Source: CAWKGV01 sp963849305 (lineage in GTDB: Bacteria > Pseudomonadota > Alphaproteobacteria > Acetobacterales > Acetobacteraceae). From it: 64,000 nt of DNA. The notes beneath the pieces were generated by a model. The model was not told the origin of the DNA, made no database searches, and worked only from the letters and a program-made list of their open reading frames with translations. The position numbers were made by a program, and so were the translations under genes. This document shows positions 1 through 8,125 of this stretch, one piece after another (the first letter of the stretch is position 1; every line of letters begins with the position of its first letter). The DNA lies in assembly GCA_963849305.1 (NCBI GenBank), contig CAWKGV010000010.1:1-64000 (forward strand). Direction: 5' to 3'.

Positions 1-100
1 TTGCGCACAATGGACTGACCGATGTTGACGGCTTTGCTCGCGGATACCCGTGGACCGGATTTCGTCTCGCCGCAGCGGATGAGCCGGAGGCGGCAGCCTG

Positions 101-366
101 CCACTCGCTGAGCTCGCCAAGCTGGCCCACGTGCACCGGAACACGCTCGCGCAGCGGCCTACTTGCCCGTGGTCCAGAAAAGGCCGGTGGTCCCGATCCT
201 GACTGCGGCCGAACAACTGACGGGCGATGCCGACCGGGCGATCGTCTGGTTCCGGCATCAGCCTTTCGCCGGACACGACGGCCGGACCGCGCTCGAACTT
301 GTCGAGGCCGGCCATGCCGATGCGATCATGGCGCACTTGGAGGACCTCCGGGACGGCGCCTACGCG
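101..366 (+). pseudogene. Decayed Xre/MbcA-type antitoxin of a RES toxin-antitoxin pair
   Basis: The frame from about 163 to 366 encodes a recognisable MbcA/ParS/Xre toxin-binding domain (AIVWFRHQPF followed by GRTALELVEAG), which in this family caps a RES-domain NAD-degrading toxin. The preceding helix-turn-helix portion (AELAKLAHVHRNTLAQR, about 107-157) lies in another frame, so the gene is frameshifted. No intact start precedes it. The RES remnant follows immediately, in the usual antitoxin-then-toxin order. Family function is known; loss of function is inferred from the frame breaks. Confidence 0.7.
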
Positions 367-404
367 CGACTTGGCGGCTCGATGCCGCCCGGTCGGTCGC
401 TGTC

Positions 405-880
405 CGGGGCCGCTTCTGGCGCATGGTGGCGCCTCGATGGGCATTCGATCCGCTTTCGGGTGCCGGCCCGGGCGATCGCTGGAACGAGCCGGGCCAAGCC
501 GCCCTCTACCTCTCCGACAGCCATGCGACCGCCATTGCCGAGTATCAGCAGGACCTGCCTCGGCCCGGCACGCTGACAGCCTACGACGTGGACGCCCAAG
601 CCGTCCTGGACCTCGCCGACCCAACCGTCCGGCACGGGCCCTGGGCTTGGATGACGCTTTCCTCCGCCAGCCCTGGAAGCACATGCGGGACATCGAACGC
701 AGACGGCCATCCTGTTGGGACTTCGTCGCCGCCACGGCCCCGGCCGGATGCCACGGCTTGCGCGTCCCCTCGGGGGGAAGCTGCGGGACGAACCTCGTTC
801 TATGGCGTTGGAACGACCGCGGGGTCCTGTCGTCCGTCAGGTTGATGCGCTTGGAGATTTCCGCGCGACCAAGTCTCCTG
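405..880 (+). pseudogene. Decayed RES-domain toxin
   Basis: Pieces of a RES-domain protein occur in two frames. The first (about 408-645) has RFWRMVAPRWAFDPLSG and ALYLSDSHATAIAEY, the conserved N-terminal RES blocks with the Arg and Glu expected of the NAD-binding site. The second (about 640-870) has LGLDDAFLRQPWKHMRDIERR and GTNLVLWRWND, the conserved C-terminal blocks. A frame change near 640, another near the C-terminus, and no in-frame start make this a pseudogene. Intact RES toxins deplete NAD+ and are restrained by the upstream Xre-type antitoxin, also broken here. Confidence 0.7.
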
Positions 881-1000
881 GTAATCAAGGCCCGCATAGC
901 TTCGCTCGAGGGGGTCAGCTACACGGCGCTCCACACTTCAAGGTTGTATGCCATCTCCCATACGCCCAGCATTAAACTTTAAAAAGACTTTGCGGGGTTT

Positions 1001-1357
1001 TTGGTCCAAGCCACTGAAACGCTCGCCTACTATCTGGAATGGCACATGCGCCGGAGCCTAGCTCCGATGCTGTTCGACGAGCAGGATCCGGCTGGACGTG
1101 ACGCGCAACGCGCTTCACCCGTGGCGACGGCCAAGCCCTCGCCGGCGGCGCAGCGCAAGACCGCCCGCGAACGCACCGATGCCGCAGATGGCGAACCGCT
1201 CCCGGTGCACAGCTTTCACAGCCTGCTCGCCGATCTCGCCACCCTGACACGCAATGTCGTGCGCCTCGGGCACAATCGGCTCACCGCCATCCTCGCCACC
1301 CCCACCAGGATACAGCGCCGGAGCTTTGATTTGCTCGGCGTCGCGCTGACAGCGTAG
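1001..1357 (+). pseudogene. 3' fragment of an IS1634/IS4-like transposase
   Basis: About 118 codons match the C-terminal end of IS1634-type transposases: a segment AYYLEWHMRRSLAPMLFDE, an alanine/lysine-rich linker, then LPVHSFHSLLADLATLTRN and a terminal LLGVALTA. The catalytic DDE core is absent upstream, where the RES remnant sits. The natural stop is retained. From 1358 to about 1470 I see no gene. Confidence 0.65.
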
Positions 1358-1469
1358 ACAGACAGCCCCACGCACCATGAACAATGTCAATAGCTTGCGC
1401 TCAAAAATGGGCAAAGTTCGGTTCGCTCGCTAGGATCGGCGAGCTCGGCCGGTTCTCGATCAGGTCGCC

Positions 1470-2490
1470 TTCACCATGGCAGCGTCATATGTTCCGCCGT
1501 GACGCAGTACAGCCCACACGATCCACGCCAGTTTGTTGGCCAGCGCTACGATGACCGTGTTCTTGTGCGCCCTCCCCTACAGCCCTTGTAGCCATTCCCA
1601 AGCGGCGTCGTACTCGCCGATAGCGACGGCAGCGCCGCCCGGGCGCCATGCACCAGCAGCTTGCGCAGATATTTGTTACCACGTTTGCTGATCCCCAGCA
1701 GCCGTGGTTCGCCGCCGGTCGTCATCCGCCGCGGTACCAGACCAAGCCAGGCAGCGAGGCCGCGCCCACGAGCAAACGTGGCGGCACCGCCGACCGCGGC
1801 CGCCAGAGCCGTGGCGTTCAACACGCCGATCCCGGGGATGCTTGCCAGGCGGCGGGCGGCTTCATCGGTCTTGGCCTGGGCAGCGAATTCACCGTCGAAC
1901 GCCTCGATACGACGGTCCAGGTCACCCCATTCCGCTCGCGTGTCCTGACCAACTAGCGCACTCGTGGGCTCTGTCGTACTTCCTCCCCGTCCAGGATCAG
2001 CGCCAGATGTTGCGCGAGCTTGCGTCGCCCTTGCGGGACGGTGATGCCTGGTTCCAGCAGCACGGCGCGCAGCTGGTTCATCAGTGCCGTCCGCTCGCCG
2101 ACCAGCCGGTCGCGAACGCGATGCAGGGATTGCATGTCGAGTTGCTCGACACTCTTCAATTCAATGAACCGCATCGTCGGTCGCGTTGCCGCCTCGGCGA
2201 TCGCTTCGGCGTCCCGATCATCGTTCTTCTGTGCCCTCACGTACGGCTGAACATATTCCGGCGACATCAGCCGGATCTGATGTCCCTGGTCGCGCAAAAT
2301 GCGTCCGAGATGGTGCGGGCCACAGCAGGCTTCCATTGCCACCACGCAAGGTGTCAGGTCGGAGGCGAACTTGACCACGCTGTCCCGCTGCATCCGCCGG
2401 CGCATGACAACTTGTCCCGAACCGTCCAGTCCCACCACACTGCGGCTGTTCTTCCCCAGGTCGATCCCGAGAACCGCGATCTGCATGGGC
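1470..2490 (-). mobile_element. Degenerate IS110-family insertion sequence
   Basis: The transposase reads leftward from an ATG at 2486 (MQIAVLGIDLGKNS, the first DEDD-type motif of IS110 transposases) with VAMEACCGPHHLGR and KNDDRDAEAI downstream. The frame breaks near 1953, and the C-terminal transposase_20 domain resumes in another frame at about 1824-1560 (ARGRGLAAWLGLVPRR, ISKRGNKYLRKLLVHGAR). The final part is again shifted. IS110 elements lack long inverted repeats, so the ends are approximate. The right edge abuts the group II intron reverse-transcriptase remnant, suggesting IS110 inserted into or truncated that gene. Confidence 0.75.
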
Positions 2491-2491
2491 A

Positions 2492-2653
2492 GTGACGGTG
2501 GAGGTTCTGAATGCGATCTACCAGGCGGACTTCCTCGGCTTCTCCTACGGATTCCGACCCGGAAGGGGGCAGCACGATGCGCTGGACGCACTGGCGATTG
2601 GCATTGAGAGCCAGGCGGTGAACTGGATCCTGGACGCCGACATCAAGGGATTC
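2492..2653 (+). pseudogene. ltrA: Group II intron reverse transcriptase/maturase, 5' remnant
   Basis: This stretch encodes VEVLNAIYQADFLGFSYGF, then RPGRGQHDALDAL and LDADIKGF, the reverse-transcriptase blocks leading into the first catalytic aspartate (ADIKGFFD). The reading stops abruptly at about 2655, where unrelated sequence begins; the continuation (FDTISHHWMMRF) resumes near 5417. The N-terminus is missing, cut by the IS110 element. The intact protein would reverse-transcribe and splice its own intron. Confidence 0.8.
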
Positions 2654-2658
2654 TTGGA
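2651..2658. other. Left junction (attL) of serine-recombinase element
   Basis: The reverse-transcriptase codons for G-F read GGATTCTT and then leave the family consensus. Comparison with the right junction (CTTCCTTCGAC) suggests a TT dinucleotide at 2654-2655 as crossover core. The target sequence is the conserved ADIKGFFD motif. Inferred by joining the two flanks. Confidence 0.5.
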
Positions 2659-2682
2659 TCTCGCGTCATAATGCGCCCTGGT

Positions 2683-4896
2683 TCATGAGGTTGGGATAAG
2701 CAGTTCGGATTGGCGGGCTATCACCTTAATCCGGAGTCCCTTTTGTTTGCCGCGCATCACGTGGACCGCGTCGAGTTCGCCGCGCTTGACACGCTGCAAC
2801 ACGGTCTGTCGCGAAACCCCGAGCGCGCGCATTGCTTCCCGCATGGGCACGAAGCCATCGTCGGCTTCGCCGCCATTGAAACGGGCGATGAGGTCATCGG
2901 TCAAACGGATGCGCCATGGGGCTCCGGGCGTCAGTTGCTCGCCTGCGATGATGCCGTCGTTGAGCAAGCGATGGAGGGTCGACGGGGCAACGCCGAGCAC
3001 GATGGCGGCTTTCTTGATCGTCAGCAGTTCGCCGTCGGGCGCGTCGGCTCTCGGCTCAAAGCATCCAATGTCCCAGTGGCGACGCAGGTTGCCTACGTGA
3101 CCCGCCTCGAACCGATGACCGTATGCCGTTGTGCGCCCCTGCCGATTGAGGATGCCGGCGATCACGCTGTCGGGGTAATGGCAGGCGAGGCGGCGAACGA
3201 GCGCGATCGTGTCCTCGTCAGTGCGGATCGTGGCCGGCCGCGAGCGCGGCAGCGCCAGGTCGATCTCGTCGAGCGCGCCGCCTTTCCAGCGGATCGTGAG
3301 GTGCGCGGCGGCTTTGTCGCGCTCGACCTTGATGATGACTTCCTCAGTCAGTGCCCGCAGCAACTCCTTCCTGTCACGTGGTGCGGTGGTTGGGGCGTGC
3401 CACACCCTGGCCAGATCGGGCCCGATCGAGAGCAGACGGTCGCGCTCCTCCAGGGAGAGTAAGCGTGGACGCTCCCGCTCGCGGCGTGCAAGCTCGGCTT
3501 TAGCAGCTTCGAGGGCGTTCAAGCCCTTCTCCCACTCGCGCTCGAGTCCGCGAGCAACCAACCGATTATCGGGATCCACAGCACGGTATCGGCGCTCGGC
3601 GCGCCTCGCTTCGTAGCTCGCTCGTTCGACGCCGAGGCGCCATTGTTTGAGCATGGCCTCGCGATCTGCTTCGAGCCTTTCGGCGGCGGCGATACTGGCT
3701 GCGAGCTTCGCCGGTTCGAGGGCGGCGATGAAGGTCCGTGCGACGGCGTCGTCAATCTGAATGCCGCCCACATTGAGACAATAGACGCCGCGGCCTTCGA
3801 CAAGGACCTTGCCGGGGCAATGATAGCCCGCTGACGAATGACGCCCGCGGTAGTGCGTGCGCAGGCGACGTCCGCAATGGCCGCAGCTGGCGAGGCCCTG
3901 CAGCAGGGCGTTACCTTCCCTCACGGCGCCCCCCACCTTGCGTGGCCCCGGGCGCGTGTTTTGCGCGATCCGCGCCTGATTGGCCTCATAGGTCTGCCAG
4001 TCGATGAAGCCCGGATGGTGTTCCGGGATGAGCACCTGCCACTCGGAGCGTGAGAGATGTCGAATGCGCTTGCGCCGGCCACCCGCGGCATCCAGCATCG
4101 TCTCCGTGCGGGTTTTGCCATAGGCATAGGCGCCGGCATAGACCGGATTGGTCAGCACGTGGTGGATGGCCGTATAGCTCGCGTCACCCCACCGGATCTC
4201 GAATCCCTGATGCATCTGCAGCGGCAAGCTGAGCCCTTCGGAGCGTAACCAGAGCCAGACGCGACGTACCGAACCGGTCTCTGCAAACTTGGCAAAGACG
4301 GCGCGGATAGCCGTCACGACCGCCTCATCCGGGTGGAAGCGGACCTCACCGTCGGCGTCGCCCCAAAGGAACCCGACCGGCAACCCGCGTCTGAGTTCGC
4401 CGCGGGCGGCCTTGTTGCGAATACCGCCGTTCAGACGTGCGCGCAGGACGTGCAGTTCGGCCTCGCTCATTGTCCCTTTCAATCCGAGCAGGAGCCGGTC
4501 ATTGAACAGCGCCGGATGATAGAGGCCATCAGCATCGCCGATGAGCGTGTCGCTGAGGCCGGCGAGATCGATGAGGCGATGCCAGTCGGCGTTGTTGCGG
4601 GCGAGACGCGAAACTTCGAGGCCGAGCACGAGACCGACATGGCCGAGCGCCACTTCGGCAGTGAGGCGAGCAAATCCCGAGCGGGTGACAGCGCCGGAAC
4701 CGGAGAGACCGAGGTCCTCGTCGATGACAATGATACGATCATCGGGCCAGCCGAGCTCGCGAGCCTTGATCTCCAGCGCATATTGCCGGTCCGTCGACTC
4801 GCGATTGTGTTCGACCTGTGCGGCGCTCGATTGACGGAGATAGACAATGGCCTGACGGGAGATATGACTGGCGGTGATCTTGGAAACTTCATTCAC
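2683..4896 (-). CDS. Large serine recombinase with zinc ribbon and tandem C-terminal HTH
   Basis: A 737-residue site-specific recombinase. Residues 14-160 form the resolvase catalytic domain, with the nucleophile in YLRQSSAAQ (Ser23/24), then the ES-QY motif and IDEDLGLSG. A recombinase domain follows (residues about 170-300). Next comes a zinc ribbon (CGHCGRRLR, later YHCPG and YCLN), then a coiled coil rich in Glu/Arg/Ala (about 385-480). The last 110 residues contain two helix-turn-helix segments (KKAAIVLGVAPSTLHRLL and REAMRALGVSRQTVLQRV), like excisionase-type DNA readers. The start is GTG at 4896, overlapping the stop of the upstream small gene by 8 nt. It probably moves the surrounding element. 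Confidence 0.9.
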   Translation of the reverse strand: MNEVSKITASHISRQAIVYLRQSSAAQVEHNRESTDRQYALEIKARELGWPDDRIIVIDEDLGLSGSGAVTRSGFARLTAEVALGHVGLVLGLEVSRLARNNADWHRLIDLAGLSDTLIGDADGLYHPALFNDRLLLGLKGTMSEAELHVLRARLNGGIRNKAARGELRRGLPVGFLWGDADGEVRFHPDEAVVTAIRAVFAKFAETGSVRRVWLWLRSEGLSLPLQMHQGFEIRWGDASYTAIHHVLTNPVYAGAYAYGKTRTETMLDAAGGRRKRIRHLSRSEWQVLIPEHHPGFIDWQTYEANQARIAQNTRPGPRKVGGAVREGNALLQGLASCGHCGRRLRTHYRGRHSSAGYHCPGKVLVEGRGVYCLNVGGIQIDDAVARTFIAALEPAKLAASIAAAERLEADREAMLKQWRLGVERASYEARRAERRYRAVDPDNRLVARGLEREWEKGLNALEAAKAELARRERERPRLLSLEERDRLLSIGPDLARVWHAPTTAPRDRKELLRALTEEVIIKVERDKAAAHLTIRWKGGALDEIDLALPRSRPATIRTDEDTIALVRRLACHYPDSVIAGILNRQGRTTAYGHRFEAGHVGNLRRHWDIGCFEPRADAPDGELLTIKKAAIVLGVAPSTLHRLLNDGIIAGEQLTPGAPWRIRLTDDLIARFNGGEADDGFVPMREAMRALGVSRQTVLQRVKRGELDAVHVMRGKQKGLRIKVIARQSELLIPTS

Positions 4897-5074
4897 CGCC
4901 CGCCTCCGTCAGCGGTTGGGTCGCGAGCATCCGGGCGATAAGCCGTGCGAGAATCTCGAGCGCCGCCATGCGAGACGCATCGTCGAGCTGGTCCCATGGT
5001 GCCGGAGTGGGCCTTGGCGCCGGGGGGATCGACGGCCGGTCGGACGGATTGAGAATCGGGAGCGTCAACTGCAT
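4889..5074 (-). CDS. Small accessory protein of the serine-recombinase element
   Basis: A 61-residue protein beginning MQLTLPILNPSDRPSIPP, proline-rich at the N-terminus with a helical second half (ASRMAALEILARLIARML). A GGAGGG ribosome-binding site precedes the ATG at 5074. Its stop overlaps the recombinase start, so the two are probably translationally coupled. I know no function for it. The position between DUF5372-like and recombinase genes suggests an accessory role in recombination; that is inference. Confidence 0.6.
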   Translation of the reverse strand: MQLTLPILNPSDRPSIPPAPRPTPAPWDQLDDASRMAALEILARLIARMLATQPLTEAGGE

Positions 5075-5375
5075 GGCGGCCCTCCATTGGCAAAACGGGC
5101 TGGCCGAGTTGGCCATGGAGAGCGTCGAGGACCGTGCGCAGGTGGAGCAAATCGCGGAGCCGGCCGAGGTCATGTTGTGCTGCGCCGTCGTCGGGCGCAG
5201 GCGAACCGCCGCCATCGCCACATTCGTCCCAGTCGGTCCATTTTGCGGGAATGAGCGAGCGGCTGCCATCCGGCAGGCTAACCAGCAAAAGCGAGACCCC
5301 GCGCCGCCGCATGCTGCTGGTCACAGTCAATTGCCGGCCCTCGAAAGCATGGCGCTCCCGGAGGATCGTCACCAT
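5075..5375 (-). CDS. DUF5372-like protein of the serine-recombinase element
   Basis: Starts at 5375 with MVTILRERHAFEGRQLTV, followed by GVSLLLVSLPDGSRSLIPA and KWTDW. This resembles DUF5372 proteins found next to serine recombinases in alphaproteobacteria. A second conserved-looking helix is LRDLLHLRTVLDALHGQLG. The frame stays open to 4893, overlapping the next gene in another frame, so the 3' end is uncertain; either a long overlap or a lost stop is possible. First gene of the element's leftward operon. Function unknown. Confidence 0.55.
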
Positions 5376-5413
5376 TGCCGGAATATGACGGTGATGGGTA
5401 GTCTGTGGCCGCT

Positions 5414-5421
5414 TCCTTCGA
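5414..5421. other. Right junction (attR) of serine-recombinase element
   Basis: The reverse-transcriptase reading resumes at FDTISHHWMM (5417 onward). TT at 5417-5418 matches the left-junction TT and is the likely crossover dinucleotide. Confidence 0.5.
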
Positions 5422-6336
5422 CACCATCAGCCATCACTGGATGATGCGGTTCGTGGAACACCGGGTTGGCGACCGGCGCGTGCTGCGCCTGATCCGCAAG
5501 TGGCTGAAGGTTGGCGTGGTGGAGGACGGCGTGCGACACCCGGCGGAGAGGGGCACCCCACAAGGGGCGGTGATCTCCCCGCTGCTGGCGAACGTGTATC
5601 TCCATTACGCCTACGATCTGTGGACCGAGCAATGGCGGCGACGCCATGCGCACGGTGCGATGATCGTGGTGCGCGGAGCCTGTCCTCGGGCCGGCCATAG
5701 GCCGGACCCGTGGGCCGACGACACCGTCGTCGGCTTCGAGCACCGGGCCGATGCTGAACGGTTCCTGGCGAGCGGATGGCGGCATTCGACCTGGAAATGC
5801 ACCCCGAGAAGACGCGCCTGATCGAATTCGGCCGCAATGCCGGGTCCGATCGTGCGATCCGCGGGGAAGGCAAACCGGAGACCTTCAACTTCCTGGGCTT
5901 CACTCACATCTGCTCGCGAACGCAACGGGGCCGCTTCCGGCTGTCGCGGCACACGCGGCGCGACCGCATGCAGGGGAAACTGCTGGAAGTCACCGAGGAC
6001 CTCCGGCGGCGCTGGCACCAGGACGTGGCCGAACAGGGACGGTGGCTGGGAAGTGTGGTGCGCGGCTTCTTCGCCTACCACGCCGTGCCGACAACGCGCG
6101 AGCCCTGTCGGCATTCCGCCACCATGTCACGGTGCTCTGGCGACGCGCCCTGCGCCGGCGCAGCCAGCGGGATCGCACGACATGGCCCGATATGGACAGA
6201 CTGGCGGATCGCTGGCTGCCCAGGCCCCGCATATCCCACCCCTGGCCGCTGCAGCGTTTTCGCGTCAAACACCCAAGGTGGGAGCCGTATGCGGGAATGC
6301 CGGTCGTACCGGTTCTGTGCGGGGGGCGCGCAGTAA
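5419..6336 (+). pseudogene. ltrA: Group II intron reverse transcriptase/maturase, 3' remnant
   Basis: Continues the gene interrupted at 2655: VEHRVGDRRVLRLIRKWLK, RGTPQGAVISPLLANVYL, then the catalytic block, the thumb (LEMHPEKTRLIEFGRNA, NFLGFTHICSR) and the maturase C-terminus. Defects: the YADD box reads WADD after an extra 36 nt, part of the segment after ERFLA is missing near 5765 with a frame change, and frames change again near 6100 and 6270. The stop TAA at 6334-6336 lies inside intron domain VI. Non-functional. Confidence 0.85.
5675..5713. repeat. Palindromic in-frame insertion at the RT active site
   Basis: Between the codons for VVR and ADD, 39 nt stand where one tyrosine codon is expected, a net gain of 36 nt. 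The insert contains an inverted repeat, CGGGCCGGCC then ATA then GGCCGGACCCG, resembling a small REP-like palindrome. It abolishes the YADD tyrosine context. Confidence 0.6.
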
Positions 6337-6355
6337 TGCGCGTCCCTACCGCGAT
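6282..6355 (+). ncRNA. Group II intron domains V and VI
   Basis: 6282-6315 is a 34-nt domain V: GAGCCGTAT, a stem closed by a short loop, then TACCGGTTC, the diagnostic length and ends. It is followed by domain VI, a GC stem (GCGGGGGGCGCGC) around the loop AGTAAT and GCGCGTCCCTACCGC, with an unpaired adenosine in CCTACC as the expected branch point. The intron ends in GAT at 6355. These catalytic RNA parts look preserved although the encoded maturase is not. Confidence 0.75.
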
Positions 6356-6708
6356 TTATATAGTCAAACGCTGCGGCATGTGGCTGATCAGTTTCGCCAG
6401 AAATGGCCGAAACTGGCGGCGTTCATCGACACGAGCGAGACCGACGTGCTGTCGTACACGGACTTTCCCGAGCAGCATAGAACCAAGCTGCACAGCACCA
6501 ATCCATTGGAACGGCTGAACAAGGAGGTAAAGCGGCGCGCCGATGTGGTCGGGATACTTCCCAACCAGGCGGCCATCATCCGGCTGATCGGCGCCGTGCT
6601 GAGGAACAGAACGACGAATGGCACCGCTACATGCAGGTCGAGGCGATGACCGAGCTGAATGTGCCGCCGACCGAAGCCGAACCGCGACAGATCCGGTGCG
6701 CGGCATGA
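6356..6708 (+). pseudogene. IS256-family transposase remnant (3' exon of the intron)
   Basis: Immediately after the intron end the reading is YSQTLRHVADQFRQKWPKL, then FPEQHRTKLHSTNPLERLN and KEVKRRADVVGILPN, the conserved C-terminal part of IS256/MULE transposases with the last catalytic region. A frameshift near 6605 separates this from the terminal MQVEAMTELNVPPTEAEP. The N-terminal half is not in the window. 6709-6957 holds no gene that I can support. Confidence 0.8.
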
Positions 6709-6957
6709 CCGACCAGTGCTTTGCCCTTCCCGCCAACAGCCGTGGGCTGCGAGCGACAGACTGCGGCGTCAACGGCACCAATAAATACCCAACGCTCGGC
6801 CGGGACGCCGCGGTCAAGCCCCGCAGCCGGGCAGCGGTGTGCCGAAGGCGCAGGGCTTATTGGCCGGGCATGATCTGAGCCAGATTTCAAGCTGACGCAC
6901 TACCCGCCACGCAGCCCGCTTGATTTCATTGTCCCGCTACAGGCGATCCTGCTCTGA

Positions 6958-6969
6958 TACCAGCCGCCT
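6958..6969. repeat. IS630 left end: TA target duplication and inverted repeat
   Basis: TA (6958-6959) followed by CCAGCCGCCT. The reverse complement, with TA, is at 8114-8125. The transposase stop codon overlaps the inner end of this repeat. Confidence 0.8.
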
Positions 6970-8123
6970 ACGTAATGACCGCTTGCGCCCATGGCCGGGA
7001 TGCGATGGAGCGAATTCTGTCGGGCTGCGCGATGAGGGCGTTCCAGGCGTTGCAGCAGGCGTCGACGATGGCGGTGTAGGTATCGAACACGCGGTTGGCG
7101 AGGTGGTTTTGGCGAAGGAATTGGCAGACGTTCTCCACCGGGTTCAATTCGGGCGAATAGGAGGGCAACGGCAGCAGGCTGATGTTGTGCGGCAGTTTCA
7201 GCTTGCCGCCGGGCTGGTGCCATCCGGCGCCGTCCAGCGTGATGACGGCGTGCGCGCCGGGCGCGACCTGGGTGCTGATCTCGGTCAGGTGCAGGTTCAT
7301 CGCCTCGGTGTTGACGGTGGGCAGCACGAGGGCCGCGCCGATACCACGCGCGGGACAAACGGCACCGAACAGGTAGGCCCAGTCGTATCGCTGGTCGCGC
7401 GGTGCGCGGGGGCGGCTTCCCTTGTCCGCCCAGATGTAGGTCAGGCTGCCTTGCTGGCCGATGCGTGCCTCATCCTGCCACCAGAGCTCGAGCGGCTTGC
7501 CACGCGCATGCTCGGGAATCGCGGCGGCGACCAACTCGGCGAAGTTTTTTTGTGTGCCTCCTGGGCAGCCGGATCCTGCTCGGGATGGCGCGGCCGGACC
7601 GACACGCGCGAGAAGTTTAACCGCGCCATCAACTTGCCCACGGTCCGCTCGTGTATCTGCACGCCGAAGCACCGGTCGATCTCGTCTCGCAGGTCCACCA
7701 AGCGCCAGCGGATCACCTTGTGCTGCTCCGGTTTCGGTCCTTCGCGGACCCACTCGGCCACCGTCGCCTCCTGCTCCGGGGTCAGCTTGCGTGGCGGGGC
7801 GCCGGTGTTCGGAAGGTTCTTCAGGCCGTCCAGCCCATGCGCGTTGTAGCGGTGCACCCAGTCGCGCAGCGTCTGCCGGTCCATGCCTCCGGCGCGCGCC
7901 GCCTCGGTTCGGTTCTGGCCCTCCAGCACCAGGGCGAGTGCCAGCATCCGCCGAGATGCTGCTACATCCTTGCTGCGAGCCGCCGCCGCCCGCAGACCCG
8001 CTGCGTCCAGGTCCGTGCGCGTGATCGCGATCGTCATATCCGCCTCCCTGCCAACCACGGCAGCGAATCGAACACTGTCGAGCCGGACCAACTCACATTC
8101 GAGTCAACTCAAGAGGCGGCTGG
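6960..8123 (-). mobile_element. Intact-looking IS630-family insertion sequence (1164 bp)
   Basis: Bounded by perfect 10-bp inverted repeats (CCAGCCGCCT / AGGCGGCTGG), each flanked by TA, the duplicated target of IS630/Tc1-mariner elements. It contains one transposase in two overlapping frames joined at an A7 run. Ends and target duplication are undamaged, so this is probably the youngest insertion in the 1-8 kb region. Confidence 0.85.
6968..8037 (-). CDS. IS630-family transposase, probable programmed -1 frameshift
   Basis: The first frame starts at ATG 8037 (MTIAITRTDLDAAGLRAAA) and contains a winged helix-turn-helix region (RTEAARAGGMDRQTLRDWV) and linker. It reaches EAHKK at about 7548, then terminates out of family. 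The -1 frame continues with KNFAELVAAAIPEHARGK, DEARIGQQG, ITLDGAGWH and YSPELNPVENVCQFL, the DDE catalytic core. The junction is AAAAAAACTTC; slipping back one base yields the family-consistent KKNFAELV and a protein of about 356 residues. This is more consistent with programmed slippage than decay, because the IS ends are perfect. Confidence 0.8.
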
Positions 8124-8125
8124 TA
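8114..8125. repeat. IS630 right end: inverted repeat and TA
   Basis: AGGCGGCTGG followed by TA (8124-8125), pairing with the left end at 6958-6969. Confidence 0.8.

Larger units (their letters stand above)
2656..5418 (-). mobile_element. 2.76-kb serine-recombinase transposable element
   Basis: A compact three-gene leftward cassette (DUF5372-like, a 61-residue protein, a 737-residue serine recombinase) separates two halves of one reverse-transcriptase gene. Joining 2655 to 5419 restores a continuous DIKGF-(F)-DTISHH reading. The only sequence shared at the junctions is TT (2654-2655 and 5417-5418), as expected for large serine recombinases, which exchange at a 2-bp core and leave no long target duplication. 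The recombinase stop lies under 30 bp from the left end. The element looks intact, unlike its host gene. Confidence 0.7.
2492..6355 (+). mobile_element. Group II intron remnant, 5'-truncated and interrupted
   Basis: The span combines the split reverse-transcriptase gene with intron RNA domains V and VI at its 3' end. It is truncated at the left by IS110, split by a serine-recombinase element (2656-5418), and its 3' boundary falls at 6355, immediately before codons of an IS256-family transposase. The intron therefore appears to have inserted into a mobile-element gene, as bacterial group II introns commonly do. Confidence 0.7.

Noticed and set aside
227..982. A 251-codon single open frame over the RES locus
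   Set aside because: Only its middle part matches the RES C-terminus; the rest is out of frame with the antitoxin and toxin motifs, so it is not one gene.
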